A stretch of DNA of 64,000 bases from positions 1 through 64,000 of the forward strand of contig NZ_BNBZ01000008.1 of the NCBI RefSeq assembly GCF_014656215.1, written 5' to 3'. Under the pieces are notes generated by a model, which saw only the letters and a program-made list of their open reading frames with translations, did not search any database and was not told the DNA's origin. Of this stretch, positions 17,372 through 25,077 are shown piece after piece. The DNA is from Streptomyces zaomyceticus (GTDB lineage Bacteria; Actinomycetota; Actinomycetes; Streptomycetales; Streptomycetaceae). How positions within the stretch are numbered: the first letter of the stretch is position 1; the number at the start of each line of letters is the position of its first letter. The position numbers and the translations under genes were made by a program.

Positions 17372-18167
17372 CCATCGACCACCGGATCATCGCCTCGCTG
17401 GTGGCGGGCAGGGTCTCGTAGTCCCGGGCGAGTCGGCGCGAGTGCATCAGCCACGCGAACGTGCGCTCTGCCACCCACCGTCTGGGCAGCACCACGAACC
17501 CGGTCATGTCGTCAGTGCGCTTGACGATCTCCAAGGTCAGGGCGAGTTTCTGGCGGCACCAGCCGACGAGGCCACCGGTGTAGCCGCCGTCGGCCCAGAC
17601 GAGGGTGATGTCACGGTGCAGGCGGTGCAGGCGGGTCAGCAGGCCCACGGCGGCGTCCCGGTCGCCGATGTTCGCGGCGGTGACCGCGACGACCAGGAGC
17701 AGACCGAGAGTGTCGGTCACGAGGTGCCGTTTGCGGCCGGGCACCTTCTTCCCGCCGTCGTAGCCACGTGAGGCGGCCGGCACCGTCGCGGCGGCCCGCA
17801 CCGACTGCGCGTCGATGATCCCCGCCGTGGGTTCGGCCTCCCGGCCTTCGTGTTCACGGACCGTGCCGCGCAGCCGGTCGTGGAAATCGGTGATCAGCCC
17901 GTGCTCGCGCCAGCGGCGGAAGAAGGCGTAGACCCAGCCCCAGGCGGGGAAGTCCGCGGGCATCGCCCGCCAGGAGATCCCGCCCGCGACCAGGTAGCGG
18001 ACCGCGTCCAGCATCTGGCGGTGGCAGTAGCCCTCGGGCTGCCCGCCCCGCCCCTGCATCCAGGCCGGCACCGGCAGCAAAGGCCGGACAGCCGCCCACT
18101 CCGCGTCCGTCATGTCCGACGGATACCTCCGCACCCGATCGGGATGATCGGCCGCGTTGCCGTACAC
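17319..18167 (-). CDS. IS5-family DDE transposase
   Basis: A 282-aa transposase. The N-terminal part has RRYPSDMTDAEWAAVRPLLP and the catalytic core includes IIDAQSVRAA, GGKKVPGRKRHLVTDTLGLL, VWADGGYTGG and WVAERTFAWLMHSRRLARDY, so the DDE catalytic residues are all in place. I chose the GTG at 18167 because the same start is conserved in the remnant copy at 19627; the frame upstream to 18239 comes from the foreign insert. It is probably a functional protein, but the element ends are rearranged. It converges on the upstream ORF with overlap. Confidence 0.85.
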   Translation of the reverse strand: MYGNAADHPDRVRRYPSDMTDAEWAAVRPLLPVPAWMQGRGGQPEGYCHRQMLDAVRYLVAGGISWRAMPADFPAWGWVYAFFRRWREHGLITDFHDRLRGTVREHEGREAEPTAGIIDAQSVRAAATVPAASRGYDGGKKVPGRKRHLVTDTLGLLLVVAVTAANIGDRDAAVGLLTRLHRLHRDITLVWADGGYTGGLVGWCRQKLALTLEIVKRTDDMTGFVVLPRRWVAERTFAWLMHSRRLARDYETLPATSEAMIRWSMVTRMGQRLARPQAAGRH

Positions 18168-18173
18168 GTGCGC

Positions 18174-18315
18174 GAGGCAATCGCACGACACGGCAGGCGA
18201 GTTGAAGTGAAGGGGCTCGGGCACGAACAACAACGACAACAGGGCCTCCGGAACCGCTCGGATGGGATCGCACCCCCGAGCTACCAGGAGGCCCTGCCTT
18301 CATGCACACACGGTC
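18174..18315. other. 142-bp insert splitting the IS5 upstream region
   Basis: Alignment by eye of the two IS5 upstream regions (18168-18347 and 19628-19660) shows identity up to GTGCGC and again from GGAAGATCACCC. The intervening 142 bases occur only here. The insert contains an inverted pair AGGGCCTCC/GGAGGCCCT (18241-18296) and, on the minus strand, codes for protein-like sequence (SLLFVPEPLHFNSPAVSCDC). It is probably the 5' end of a different insertion sequence that landed here and was mostly deleted. Confidence 0.45.
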
Positions 18316-18579
18316 GGAAGATCACCCGACCAGGAACTCTGTTCGACCGGGCGGTGCGGCAGCTCCACGAGGAGGACCAGCCGGCCCTGGTCGTGGGCGT
18401 ACGCGCCGGGGCGGACGGACGCCACGGGGTGGGCGCCGACACCCGTACGCCCTCGGCGCCGCCGCTGGTCGCGTACTGCTCGGTCCCGCTCAGCCCTGCT
18501 CGGTCCCGCTCGGCTCCGCGCGGGCGCGCTGCCCGCTGCCGCGCTCGGCGCCGCCGTGGGCAGCGGGCCCCGCTGTCCG

Positions 18580-19425
18580 CTACTGCGCCCAGTCGAAGAC
18601 GCCCGACTCCAGGTCGATCTGGGCGTTGCCGCCGCCGAAGTTGACCCCGCCGACGCCGTCCTCCAGCTCGAAGACGTACGGCGTCAGCCCCTCCGGCAAC
18701 GTCTGGCAGGGCATCACCGTCCCGCCGAGGTGCGAGATGCCCTCGACGGACGACCAGAACGCGTCGAGATCCTTGTCGTCCGAGGACCATGCCTCCACGT
18801 AGCCGCCCTCGCCGTCCTCCGCCGGGGCGATGCCGGTGTTCGGGTCGCCGGTACGCTCCCCGATCCAGACCGTGATTTCGGGGGCGCTGTCGTCCCAGGC
18901 GTTCTGGCCGCGGCTGTACTTGTTGCCGAGGCCGTCCGGCCGGATGTCGGCCGGGGGATCCATGCGGGGCGCGGCGAACTCCTCGGCGGTGAGCCAGATG
19001 AGCGCGTGCGCGCCGCCGATCATGTCCTCCAGGTCCTGCTGCTGGGGGTGGCGGGCTGCGGCCGTCGCGGCCACCGCGGCGAAGAACGGATCGGCGGCCT
19101 GCTCCGGGGTGGGCACGGTGCCCGCCAGCAGCTCGTCCACGCCCTTGATGTCGTCGGCGACGTGGTCGTCGGCGTGGAAGAAGGAGACGGCTACCAGGTC
19201 CTGGCCCTTGCGCCGGTAGTCCTCCGGCAGTTCGAGGGTGATGACATGGGTCATCGGCAGTCCCGTGACAGGGCTCCGGGGCCAGGAGGCCGTTCCGATG
19301 CCGGGCGCACGACCGCCGCACCACCCGGCAACGCGGGCCCCGGGCAGATCGATCTCGACGGGCTTGCCGGGCCGGACCGACAGCGCGTCCACGGCTTCTC
19401 CGAACCCCAGGTCGTATGCCTTCAC
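18580..19425 (-). CDS. Cargo protein of unknown function (weakly YwqG/DUF1963-like)
   Basis: A 281-aa soluble acidic protein starting MKAYDLGFGEAVDALSVRPG. The C-terminal part has ISHLGGTVMPCQTLPEG, VFELEDGVGGVNFGGGNAQI and DLESGVFDW, a pattern reminiscent of YwqG/DUF1963 proteins, but the match is by eye and weak. No signal peptide or membrane helix. It sits inside the 20-bp inverted repeats and so appears to be cargo. The preceding 18348-18480 also reads like a coding fragment (VRQLHEEDQPALVVGVRAG) on the + strand, suggesting captured chromosomal DNA. Confidence 0.6.
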   Translation of the reverse strand: MKAYDLGFGEAVDALSVRPGKPVEIDLPGARVAGWCGGRAPGIGTASWPRSPVTGLPMTHVITLELPEDYRRKGQDLVAVSFFHADDHVADDIKGVDELLAGTVPTPEQAADPFFAAVAATAAARHPQQQDLEDMIGGAHALIWLTAEEFAAPRMDPPADIRPDGLGNKYSRGQNAWDDSAPEITVWIGERTGDPNTGIAPAEDGEGGYVEAWSSDDKDLDAFWSSVEGISHLGGTVMPCQTLPEGLTPYVFELEDGVGGVNFGGGNAQIDLESGVFDWAQ

Positions 19426-19548
19426 CGTGTTCCTCGTTCATTCCGTTCGACTGCGACGGTGCTCAACCTACGCGAGGCCTCCGACAGTCCCCGTCCCCGT
19501 CGCTCCCGCTCGGTCCGCCCGGGCACCCGAACCAGTCTGCTCGTACAC

Positions 19549-19627
19549 CAGCCGCCCACTCCGCGTCCGTCATGTCCGACGGATACCGGCGCACCCGGTC
19601 CGGATCATCGGCCGCGTTGCCGCACAC
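19549..19627 (-). pseudogene. 5' fragment of a second IS5 transposase copy
   Basis: About 26 codons (CGNAADDPDRVRRYPSDM, then TDAEWAA) nearly duplicate the start of the transposase at 18167. The match breaks off exactly at 19549 and continues rightward through the untranslated region to the right inverted repeat. This fragment supplies the right end of the structure. Confidence 0.75.
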
Positions 19628-19682
19628 GTGCGCTTGGAAGATCACCCGGCTAGGAACTCTGTTCGACTTGCACGTTCCAAGA

Positions 19683-19702
19683 TCGGTTGAGATACGGCTT
19701 CT
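19683..19702 (-). repeat. Right 20-bp terminal inverted repeat
   Basis: The exact reverse complement of 16736-16755, lying about 55 bases beyond the start of the truncated transposase copy. The IS110-family element begins shortly after it. Confidence 0.75.
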
Positions 19703-19734
19703 AAAACGCTCATGCCGTGGATGTGGCTTTGACT

Positions 19735-19863
19735 GATTGGCCGCCCAGCGCCCCGCGACGACACGGCCACTCATTGGGATAAGCGAACAGAGATCGCTTC
19801 GTAAGGACACGTCGGCGTGGTCGTCTGCAGGGACCAGTCAACCCATCGACGAGGGAGGCTCGG
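19735..19863 (+). ncRNA. Putative bridge RNA of the IS110 element
   Basis: IS110-group elements encode a structured RNA in the non-coding left end that pairs with target and donor DNA and guides the recombinase (established for IS621 and relatives). This 129-base leader is the only place it could lie here. No fold was computed; the assignment rests on position alone. Confidence 0.35.
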
Positions 19864-21069
19864 GTGCCCGAGCTCTGGGCGGGGACGGATGCCGGCAAGG
19901 CCGCGCATCACTGCACGGTGATAGACACGGACGGCACGAAGGTGCTCTCGCGCCGTGTTCCCAACAACGAGGCCGAGCTTCTGGAGCTGATAGGCGACGT
20001 CCTCGCACTGGCCGAGGACAGCCCGGTGACCTGGGCCATCGACCTGAACGCCGGCGGGGGTGCACTTCTGATTGCTCTGCTCACTGGCCATGGTCAGCGG
20101 CTGCTCTACATTCCTGGCCGTACCGTCCATCACGCTTCCCGTGGCTACCGCGGGGACGGCAAGACTGATGCGAAAGACGCCTACGTCATCGCCGATCAGG
20201 CGCGGATGCGCCGGGACCTGCAGCCTCTGCAGGAGTGGGACGAGATCGCGGTGGACCTGAAGATTCTCACCGCCCGCCGCTACGACCTCGCAGCCGACCG
20301 CACCCGCTCCATCAACCGGTTGCGGGCCCAGTTGCTGGAGTACTTCCCGGCCCTGGAACGGGCCTTCGACTATGCCGCCTCCAAGGCCGCACTCGTGCTG
20401 CTGACCGGCTACCAGACACCGGCCGGCCTGCGCCGGGTCGGTCCGAGTCGGCTCGCGACGTGGCTGAAGAACCGCAAAGTCCGAGGCGCCCAGGCCCTGG
20501 CTGATGCGGCCGTCGCCGCGGCGCAGGCCCAGCACACCGCCGTGGCCGGGGAGAGCACGGCCGCCGCCGTGGTGAACACCCTGGCCCGGTCCGTCCTGGC
20601 TTTGGACGAAGAGATCGCCGCGGTGGATGCAAGGATCGCGGCACGCTTCCGAGAACACCGGCATGCTGAGGTGATCCTCAGCATGCCTGGCATGGGCTCG
20701 TTGCTGGGGGCGGAGTTCATCGCTTGCACCGGCGGAGACATGGACGCCTTCGGGACCGCGGGCCGACTCGCCGGAGTCGCCGGTCTGGCACCTGTCCCAC
20801 GGGACTCAGGCCGGATCAGCGGCAACATGCGCCGGCCGCACCGCTACCACCGCCGACTCCTGCGCGTCTTCTATCTATCCGCCCAGATCGCAGCCCGCTT
20901 TTGCCTGACCTCGAAGACCTTCTACGACCGCAAACGGGCCGAGGGCGAGAGCCACAAGCAGGCGATCCTCGCCCTCGCTCGGCGGCGCCTCGACGTCCTA
21001 TGGGCCCTCATACGCGATCAGCGAACCTTCGAGGCTCAGCCTCCCCAACGGGCCCTCGCCGCGGCCTGA
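19864..21069 (+). CDS. IS110-family transposase (DEDD recombinase)
   Basis: A 401-aa protein from GTG 19864. The N-terminal RuvC-like DEDD domain includes WAGTDAGKAAHHCTVIDTDG and ASRGYRGDGKTDAKDAYVIA. A coiled-coil region follows, and the C-terminal Tnp_IS116/IS110/IS902 domain has ILSMPGMGSLLGAEFIACTG, AGVAGLAPVPRDSG and the Ser-containing SGNMRRPHRYHRRL typical of the family. All parts are present, so it may be active. It does not disrupt the neighbour on the right, whose stop lies three bases away. Confidence 0.9.
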   Translation: MPELWAGTDAGKAAHHCTVIDTDGTKVLSRRVPNNEAELLELIGDVLALAEDSPVTWAIDLNAGGGALLIALLTGHGQRLLYIPGRTVHHASRGYRGDGKTDAKDAYVIADQARMRRDLQPLQEWDEIAVDLKILTARRYDLAADRTRSINRLRAQLLEYFPALERAFDYAASKAALVLLTGYQTPAGLRRVGPSRLATWLKNRKVRGAQALADAAVAAAQAQHTAVAGESTAAAVVNTLARSVLALDEEIAAVDARIAARFREHRHAEVILSMPGMGSLLGAEFIACTGGDMDAFGTAGRLAGVAGLAPVPRDSGRISGNMRRPHRYHRRLLRVFYLSAQIAARFCLTSKTFYDRKRAEGESHKQAILALARRRLDVLWALIRDQRTFEAQPPQRALAAA

Positions 21070-21072
21070 GCC

Positions 21073-21597
21073 TCAGACCGTGAAGAGCGGCTCGTAGGGG
21101 TGTCCCTCCGGCGTGAAGATCAAAACGAAGTCTTCCCCCAGCCGAGTGGCCACCTCTCTCAAGCGCGCCAGGACCTCGGCCTGACCCGGAAGATCGAGGC
21201 CAAGGGCTGCGGCAGCACGGTCCCTCCTGGCCGCGAGGTCCGGCATGTCCTCCAGATACTCAGCCTCAAGCTCGCGACTCTCCTCGTCCGTGAACGCCTG
21301 GCAGTCGCGCCACCACGGAACGACCAGCAAAAGCCGCACCAGCTCGGCCAGGCCGATGGCAACCAGAGCCGCACCTCCTTCGGAGTCGGCATAGAGGATC
21401 GGACGCTCCTCCCCGCCTTCACCGCAGAAGAAGAACGTGCCGCCAGCACCGTCGCCGGCAAACCCCTCAAGCCTGGTGCCCGAGGCGAGGTGCACTTGCT
21501 CGACATGATCGCCTCGGTCAAGGTCGAAGTCCCCCGGCCAAGCGAGAAACCGGGCAGCTTCTTCGTGCTCACGGACAGCAGCGATCAACGATTCCAT
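21073..21597 (-). CDS. Uncharacterised protein (possibly SUKH/immunity-like)
   Basis: A 174-aa acidic soluble protein starting MESLIAAVREHEEAARFLAW. Central segments GGTFFFCGEGGEERPILYAD and SEGGAALVAIGLAELVRLLL resemble the layout of SMI1/KNR4 (SUKH)-type immunity proteins, but this is a weak visual match. The downstream IS110 element lies flush with its stop. An alternative start at 21645 is possible. I cannot assign a function. Confidence 0.55.
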   Translation of the reverse strand: MESLIAAVREHEEAARFLAWPGDFDLDRGDHVEQVHLASGTRLEGFAGDGAGGTFFFCGEGGEERPILYADSEGGAALVAIGLAELVRLLLVVPWWRDCQAFTDEESRELEAEYLEDMPDLAARRDRAAAALGLDLPGQAEVLARLREVATRLGEDFVLIFTPEGHPYEPLFTV

Positions 21598-21641
21598 GGG
21601 CCGCAGCCTACGGCCCGCTGCTTGACAACCATCATTGGGAA

Positions 21642-23372
21642 TCATTCACAGCCCATGATCCGCTTTCGGTGCACGGGCCGGTTCAGGTCCGACAGGGAAC
21701 GCCCGTCCGCGGAGGAAGAGAGCACGAAGCCGGTGTAACCGGCGCGGGCCACGGCGTCACACTCTTCCCGGTACCGGTCGAGCCCGCCCGCGTAGGCGAG
21801 GAACACGCGGGGTTTCCCCGGGACGTTCGCCCCGGTGTACCAGGAGTCCACCGCCGGGTAGAGCGTACGGGCGGCGAGTTCCGCCACGCGTGCCCCCCAG
21901 TCGGCCTCGGCGGACGGGGTGACGTCGACCTCGGTGAGACCGTTCCTGAGCAGGTGGTCGATGCAGTCGGTGATCCACTCGACCTGTTGTTCCAGGGACA
22001 CCGTGATGTTGGTGAGTACGGAGGGGCTGAGCGGCCCGAGGACGGTGAAGAGGTTGGGGAAGCCGGCCGAGACGAGCCCGAGGTGGTTCCGGGGACCTTC
22101 GGCCCACCGCTCCCGGAGCGTTATGCCTCCCTTTCCCACAATGTCGATGGCGAGCTGGGAGCCGGTGAGGGCGTCGAAGCCGGTGGCGAAGACGATCACG
22201 TCGAGGTCGTGCTCCCCGTCCGAGGTCCGGATGCCCCGGGGGGTGATCCGCTCGATCGGGGTCGCACGCAGGTCGACGAGCGACACGTGCGGCAGGTTGT
22301 ACGTCTCGTAGTAGCCGGTCCCCAGGCAGGGGCGCTTGGTCGCGAACGGGAACGTACGCGGAGAGAGCAGTTCCGCCGTCGCGGGGTCGGTCACGATCGA
22401 CCGGATCTTGGACCGGACGAACTCCGCCACGGTCTCGTTGGCCTTCTCGTCGGTGAGGATGTCGGTGTAGGTGCGCAGCAGCCCGTTGAGGAAGCCCTCG
22501 TCCCAGGCGGCCTCGTAGGCGGCGGTGCGCTCCGTCTCGTCCGCCTCCAGCGCCGAGCGGGTCGGGGGTGCGAAGACGGTCCCGCCCCGCGAGAGTCGTT
22601 GGGCCTGCCGGAACTCGGGGTATCGGGCTTTGAATGCCTCGCGTTCCGTGGCCCGCAGCGGACGGTTGCGGGCAGGCAGGACGTAGGCCGGGGTGCGCTG
22701 GAAGACGGTGACGGAGGCCGCCTCGTCGGCGATGACGGGAACGGCCTGGACGCCTGAGCATCCGGTGCCGATCACGGCGACCCGCTTCCCGGCGAAGGAG
22801 ACGTCCTCGCGCGGCCACCGCGCGGTGTGGTGGACGGCGCCGGTGAAGCTGTCGACACCGGATATCGCCGGGTCCTTGGGCACCGACATACAGCCTGTCG
22901 TCATGATCACGAAGCGGGCGGTGACGGCCCGTCCGGTGTCCGTGGACAGCCGCCAGCGATGATCCGCCCCGTCGTACACGGCGCGTGTGACCCGAGTTCG
23001 CAGGACGACGTCTCTGCGCAGGTCGAACCGGTCGGCGACGTGGTGGATGTAGCGCAGGATCTCCGGCTGGGCGGCATACCGTTCGCTCCACTCCCACTCC
23101 TGGTCGAGTTCCGGGGAGAAGGAGTAGGAGTACGACATGCTCTCGATGTCGCAGCGGGCCCCGGGGTAGCGGTTCCAGTACCACGTTCCGCCGATGTCGT
23201 CGCCGGCCTCGACGACCATCGCCGTCAGGCCCAGCTCCCGCAGCCGGTGGAGCTGGTAGAGACCGGAGAGACCGGCCCCCACCACCACGGCGTCGACCCG
23301 GTCGCCGTCGGCGGGCGGCCGGGCGGCGGAAACCGTCGGGTCGCTCGTCGGAGAACTCGTCGGACGGCTCAT
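21642..23372 (-). CDS. Baeyer-Villiger-type flavin monooxygenase
   Basis: A 576-aa class B flavoprotein monooxygenase. The FAD Rossmann motif is VGAGLSG (residues 31-37), the NADPH motif IGTGCSG (201-207), and the family fingerprint FxGxxxHxxxWP appears as FTGAVHHTARWP (176-187), all matching cyclohexanone monooxygenase-like enzymes that insert oxygen into ketones or oxidise heteroatoms such as sulfur. ATG 23372 has AGGAG at good spacing. It lies 109 bases downstream of an MFS exporter in the same direction. Together with the exporter and the coupled 70-aa protein it looks like a tailoring-plus-export unit of a biosynthetic locus (inference). Confidence 0.88.
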   Translation of the reverse strand: MSRPTSSPTSDPTVSAARPPADGDRVDAVVVGAGLSGLYQLHRLRELGLTAMVVEAGDDIGGTWYWNRYPGARCDIESMSYSYSFSPELDQEWEWSERYAAQPEILRYIHHVADRFDLRRDVVLRTRVTRAVYDGADHRWRLSTDTGRAVTARFVIMTTGCMSVPKDPAISGVDSFTGAVHHTARWPREDVSFAGKRVAVIGTGCSGVQAVPVIADEAASVTVFQRTPAYVLPARNRPLRATEREAFKARYPEFRQAQRLSRGGTVFAPPTRSALEADETERTAAYEAAWDEGFLNGLLRTYTDILTDEKANETVAEFVRSKIRSIVTDPATAELLSPRTFPFATKRPCLGTGYYETYNLPHVSLVDLRATPIERITPRGIRTSDGEHDLDVIVFATGFDALTGSQLAIDIVGKGGITLRERWAEGPRNHLGLVSAGFPNLFTVLGPLSPSVLTNITVSLEQQVEWITDCIDHLLRNGLTEVDVTPSAEADWGARVAELAARTLYPAVDSWYTGANVPGKPRVFLAYAGGLDRYREECDAVARAGYTGFVLSSSADGRSLSDLNRPVHRKRIMGCE

Positions 23373-23481
23373 CTGTCGGCTCCTGTTCTGTCGGATCACG
23401 GACGAAGAGGGAAGGGGCGCAGAGAGGCTGTCGTGACGGGTTCCGGGTCGTCCTCCCGCGCACGTACCGGCCGGCCGCTCG

Positions 23482-24702
23482 TCAGGTGGGGCGGCTGCAG
23501 CTCATCGCCACCGCCGGGATGACCGCGAGGGCAAGGGCCCCGGCTGCCGCGGCCAGGACCGGGTATCCGCCCCCGCCCATCACCAGCCCCGAGACCATGC
23601 CGCCGGTCGCGCCCGCCACGGACATCCCCACGTCCGCGAGGCCCTGCACCGCGGCCCGGTTCTCGGCGGGCGCGGCGTCCGTGAGCATGGCAGTGCCACC
23701 GAGCAAGGCCAGATTCCAGCCCACTCCGAGCAGGACCAGCGCGCAGGCCAGGAGGGGGACGGAGTGCGGTGGGGCGAGGCCGGCGAGCAGACCCGCGCCC
23801 AGCAGGACGGCTCCGGCCGCGACGGCGACCCGCCGCCCGCCGATCCGGTCCGCGAGCAGCCCGCTCAGTGGTGACGGCAGGAACATCGCGCCCACGTGCA
23901 GGGCGATGACCAGGCCCACCGCCTGTGTCGTGTGGCCGTGACCTGCCATGTGGACGGGTGTCATGGTCATCACGGCGATCATCACGAGCTGCGCGGTGAT
24001 CATCACGGTGGCGCCGGTGACGACGCCAGGGGCGGGGCGCCCGGTACGGGCGGCCCCGAGCTCCGGGGGCGGGGCCGGTGGCAGCGTGTCCGGGCGCGAC
24101 CACACCAGCAGGACGAGCGCCGCGGCCACGTACGCGACCGCCGCCAGCAGGAAGGGACCCGTCAGTCGTGGCAGGCCCCAGGTGTCGGCGAGGTCGCCGG
24201 TGGGTCCGGTCAGGTTCGGGCCCACGACCGCTCCCAGGGTCATGGCGAACAGGACGGTTCCGGCGGCCCGGCCACGTCGTTCCGGTGGAGCGAGGTCGGC
24301 GCCCGCGTAGCGCGCCAGGAGCCCGGTGACCGTGCCTGCCCCGTACACGAAGAGGGCGGCCAGGAGCAGGACGGGCCAGCGCGCCGCGGCTCCCGCGACC
24401 ACGCCCACGCTGCCCAGTGCGGCGATGCCATGGCCGAGCGCCAGTCCCGGACGGCGCCCGAAGCGCTGGCTGACGCGCCCGAGACCCGCCGCTCCGAAAG
24501 CCGCGCCGGCGGTGTACAGCGCGGCCGGGACTCCGGCCAGACCGGTCGAGCCGAGCAGGTCCTGGGCGAGCAGCGCGCCGACGGTGATGCCGGCCGCCAT
24601 GCCCGCGCCGCCGAGCGCCTGCGAGATGCCGAGCACCGTCAAGGCGCGGCGCTGTCCCCGGGAGAAACCCGCCACCGTGGCCGAGGGGATCGTCTGGGTC
24701 AC
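23482..24702 (-). CDS. MFS-family drug/metabolite exporter
   Basis: A 406-aa integral membrane protein with about twelve hydrophobic segments. The loop 2-3 signature is present as GRVSQRFGRRPGLALG and the second half has LADRIGGRRVAV. Such DHA1-type permeases usually export drugs or secondary metabolites by proton antiport. Start GTG 24702 overlaps the stop of the 70-aa gene upstream (GTGA), so the two are translationally coupled. Confidence 0.85.
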   Translation of the reverse strand: MTQTIPSATVAGFSRGQRRALTVLGISQALGGAGMAAGITVGALLAQDLLGSTGLAGVPAALYTAGAAFGAAGLGRVSQRFGRRPGLALGHGIAALGSVGVVAGAAARWPVLLLAALFVYGAGTVTGLLARYAGADLAPPERRGRAAGTVLFAMTLGAVVGPNLTGPTGDLADTWGLPRLTGPFLLAAVAYVAAALVLLVWSRPDTLPPAPPPELGAARTGRPAPGVVTGATVMITAQLVMIAVMTMTPVHMAGHGHTTQAVGLVIALHVGAMFLPSPLSGLLADRIGGRRVAVAAGAVLLGAGLLAGLAPPHSVPLLACALVLLGVGWNLALLGGTAMLTDAAPAENRAAVQGLADVGMSVAGATGGMVSGLVMGGGGYPVLAAAAGALALAVIPAVAMSCSRPT

Positions 24703-24911
24703 GCGTGACCCCGAGCGGGGACCGTCGGTCCGTCGGACGTCGCCGACTTTCCGGCCGGCCCAGCTGTCTCCGCCGGCGACATGTGCAGTGCGTCGTGCTG
24801 GGCTGTCTCCGGCTTCTTCAGGATCGGGAAGTGACCGCGCTCGACGGAGGCACGGTAGATCGGAATGTCACGCACCTTGTCCAGGACATCGGCACTCGGC
24901 AGGCGCTTCAC
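24699..24911 (-). CDS. 70-aa truncated paralogue of the PaaK-like enzyme N-terminus
   Basis: From GTG 24911 (GGAGAG eight bases upstream) the protein begins MKRLPSADVLDKVRDIPIYR and continues through GHFPILKKPE. This aligns residue for residue with the first 50 or so residues of the adenylate-forming enzyme at 30876 (MKGQPTDTVIQHVRDIPIYQ, GYFPLLEKPE). After HMSPAETAG (cf. WMTPRLAAALA) it changes into a short unrelated tail ending ARGHA. It lacks all adenylation motifs, so it is either a remnant or a retained non-catalytic domain. Translational coupling to the MFS gene argues that it is still expressed. Confidence 0.65.
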   Translation of the reverse strand: MKRLPSADVLDKVRDIPIYRASVERGHFPILKKPETAQHDALHMSPAETAGPAGKSATSDGPTVPARGHA

Positions 24912-25077
24912 TAGAGCTCTCCGGGGCGGGTCGACGGCGGGCGGAGCGAGAGCTGTCGGCGCGGCGACGGCCGCGCCGACAGCGTGGGGCGTCAGCGGGT
25001 CGGAAAATGCGACCGCTCTTGGTGGTGCTGGTGCACGGTGGAGCCTCCTGAGAACGATGAGAAGGGGTGCATGTCCG
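24912..25077 (-). other. Short leader region with possible 14- or 26-residue peptide
   Basis: Between the SulP stop and the 70-aa gene, a GGAGG lies seven bases before GTG 25036, opening a 14-residue frame (MHQHHQERSHFPTR) that stops at 24992. ATG 25072 would give 26 residues in the same frame. Another frame here reads TSTTKSGRIF, faintly like the ETTKSGCIS of the peptide at 30590. It could be a leader peptide, a decayed precursor or chance. Confidence 0.25.

Larger units (their letters stand above)
16736..19702. mobile_element. IS5-type element expanded with cargo, bounded by 20-bp inverted repeats
   Basis: A 20-base repeat at 16736-16755 recurs as its exact reverse complement at 19683-19702. 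Inside are an unknown ORF (+), an IS5-family transposase (-), a foreign insert of about 142 bases, about 30 bases of transposase upstream DNA, a 1.2-kb stretch with an unknown gene, and a second truncated copy of the transposase 5' end running to the right repeat. An intact IS of this kind would be far shorter. The structure therefore looks like two IS copies (one nearly complete, one a remnant) enclosing cargo. No target-site duplication is obvious. Confidence 0.6.
19735..21072 (+). mobile_element. IS110-family insertion sequence
   Basis: One transposase gene with about 130 bases of non-coding DNA in front and almost none behind (the next gene begins three bases after the stop). That is the layout of the IS110 subgroup, which lacks terminal inverted repeats. 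The ends are therefore estimates: the left boundary could lie anywhere in about 19703-19760 and the right within a few bases of 21070. Confidence 0.6.

Noticed and set aside
16736..21072. Interpretation of the IS region as an integrated plasmid or prophage
   Set aside because: No integrase, replication, capsid or attachment-site genes are visible; only two insertion-sequence types and cargo.
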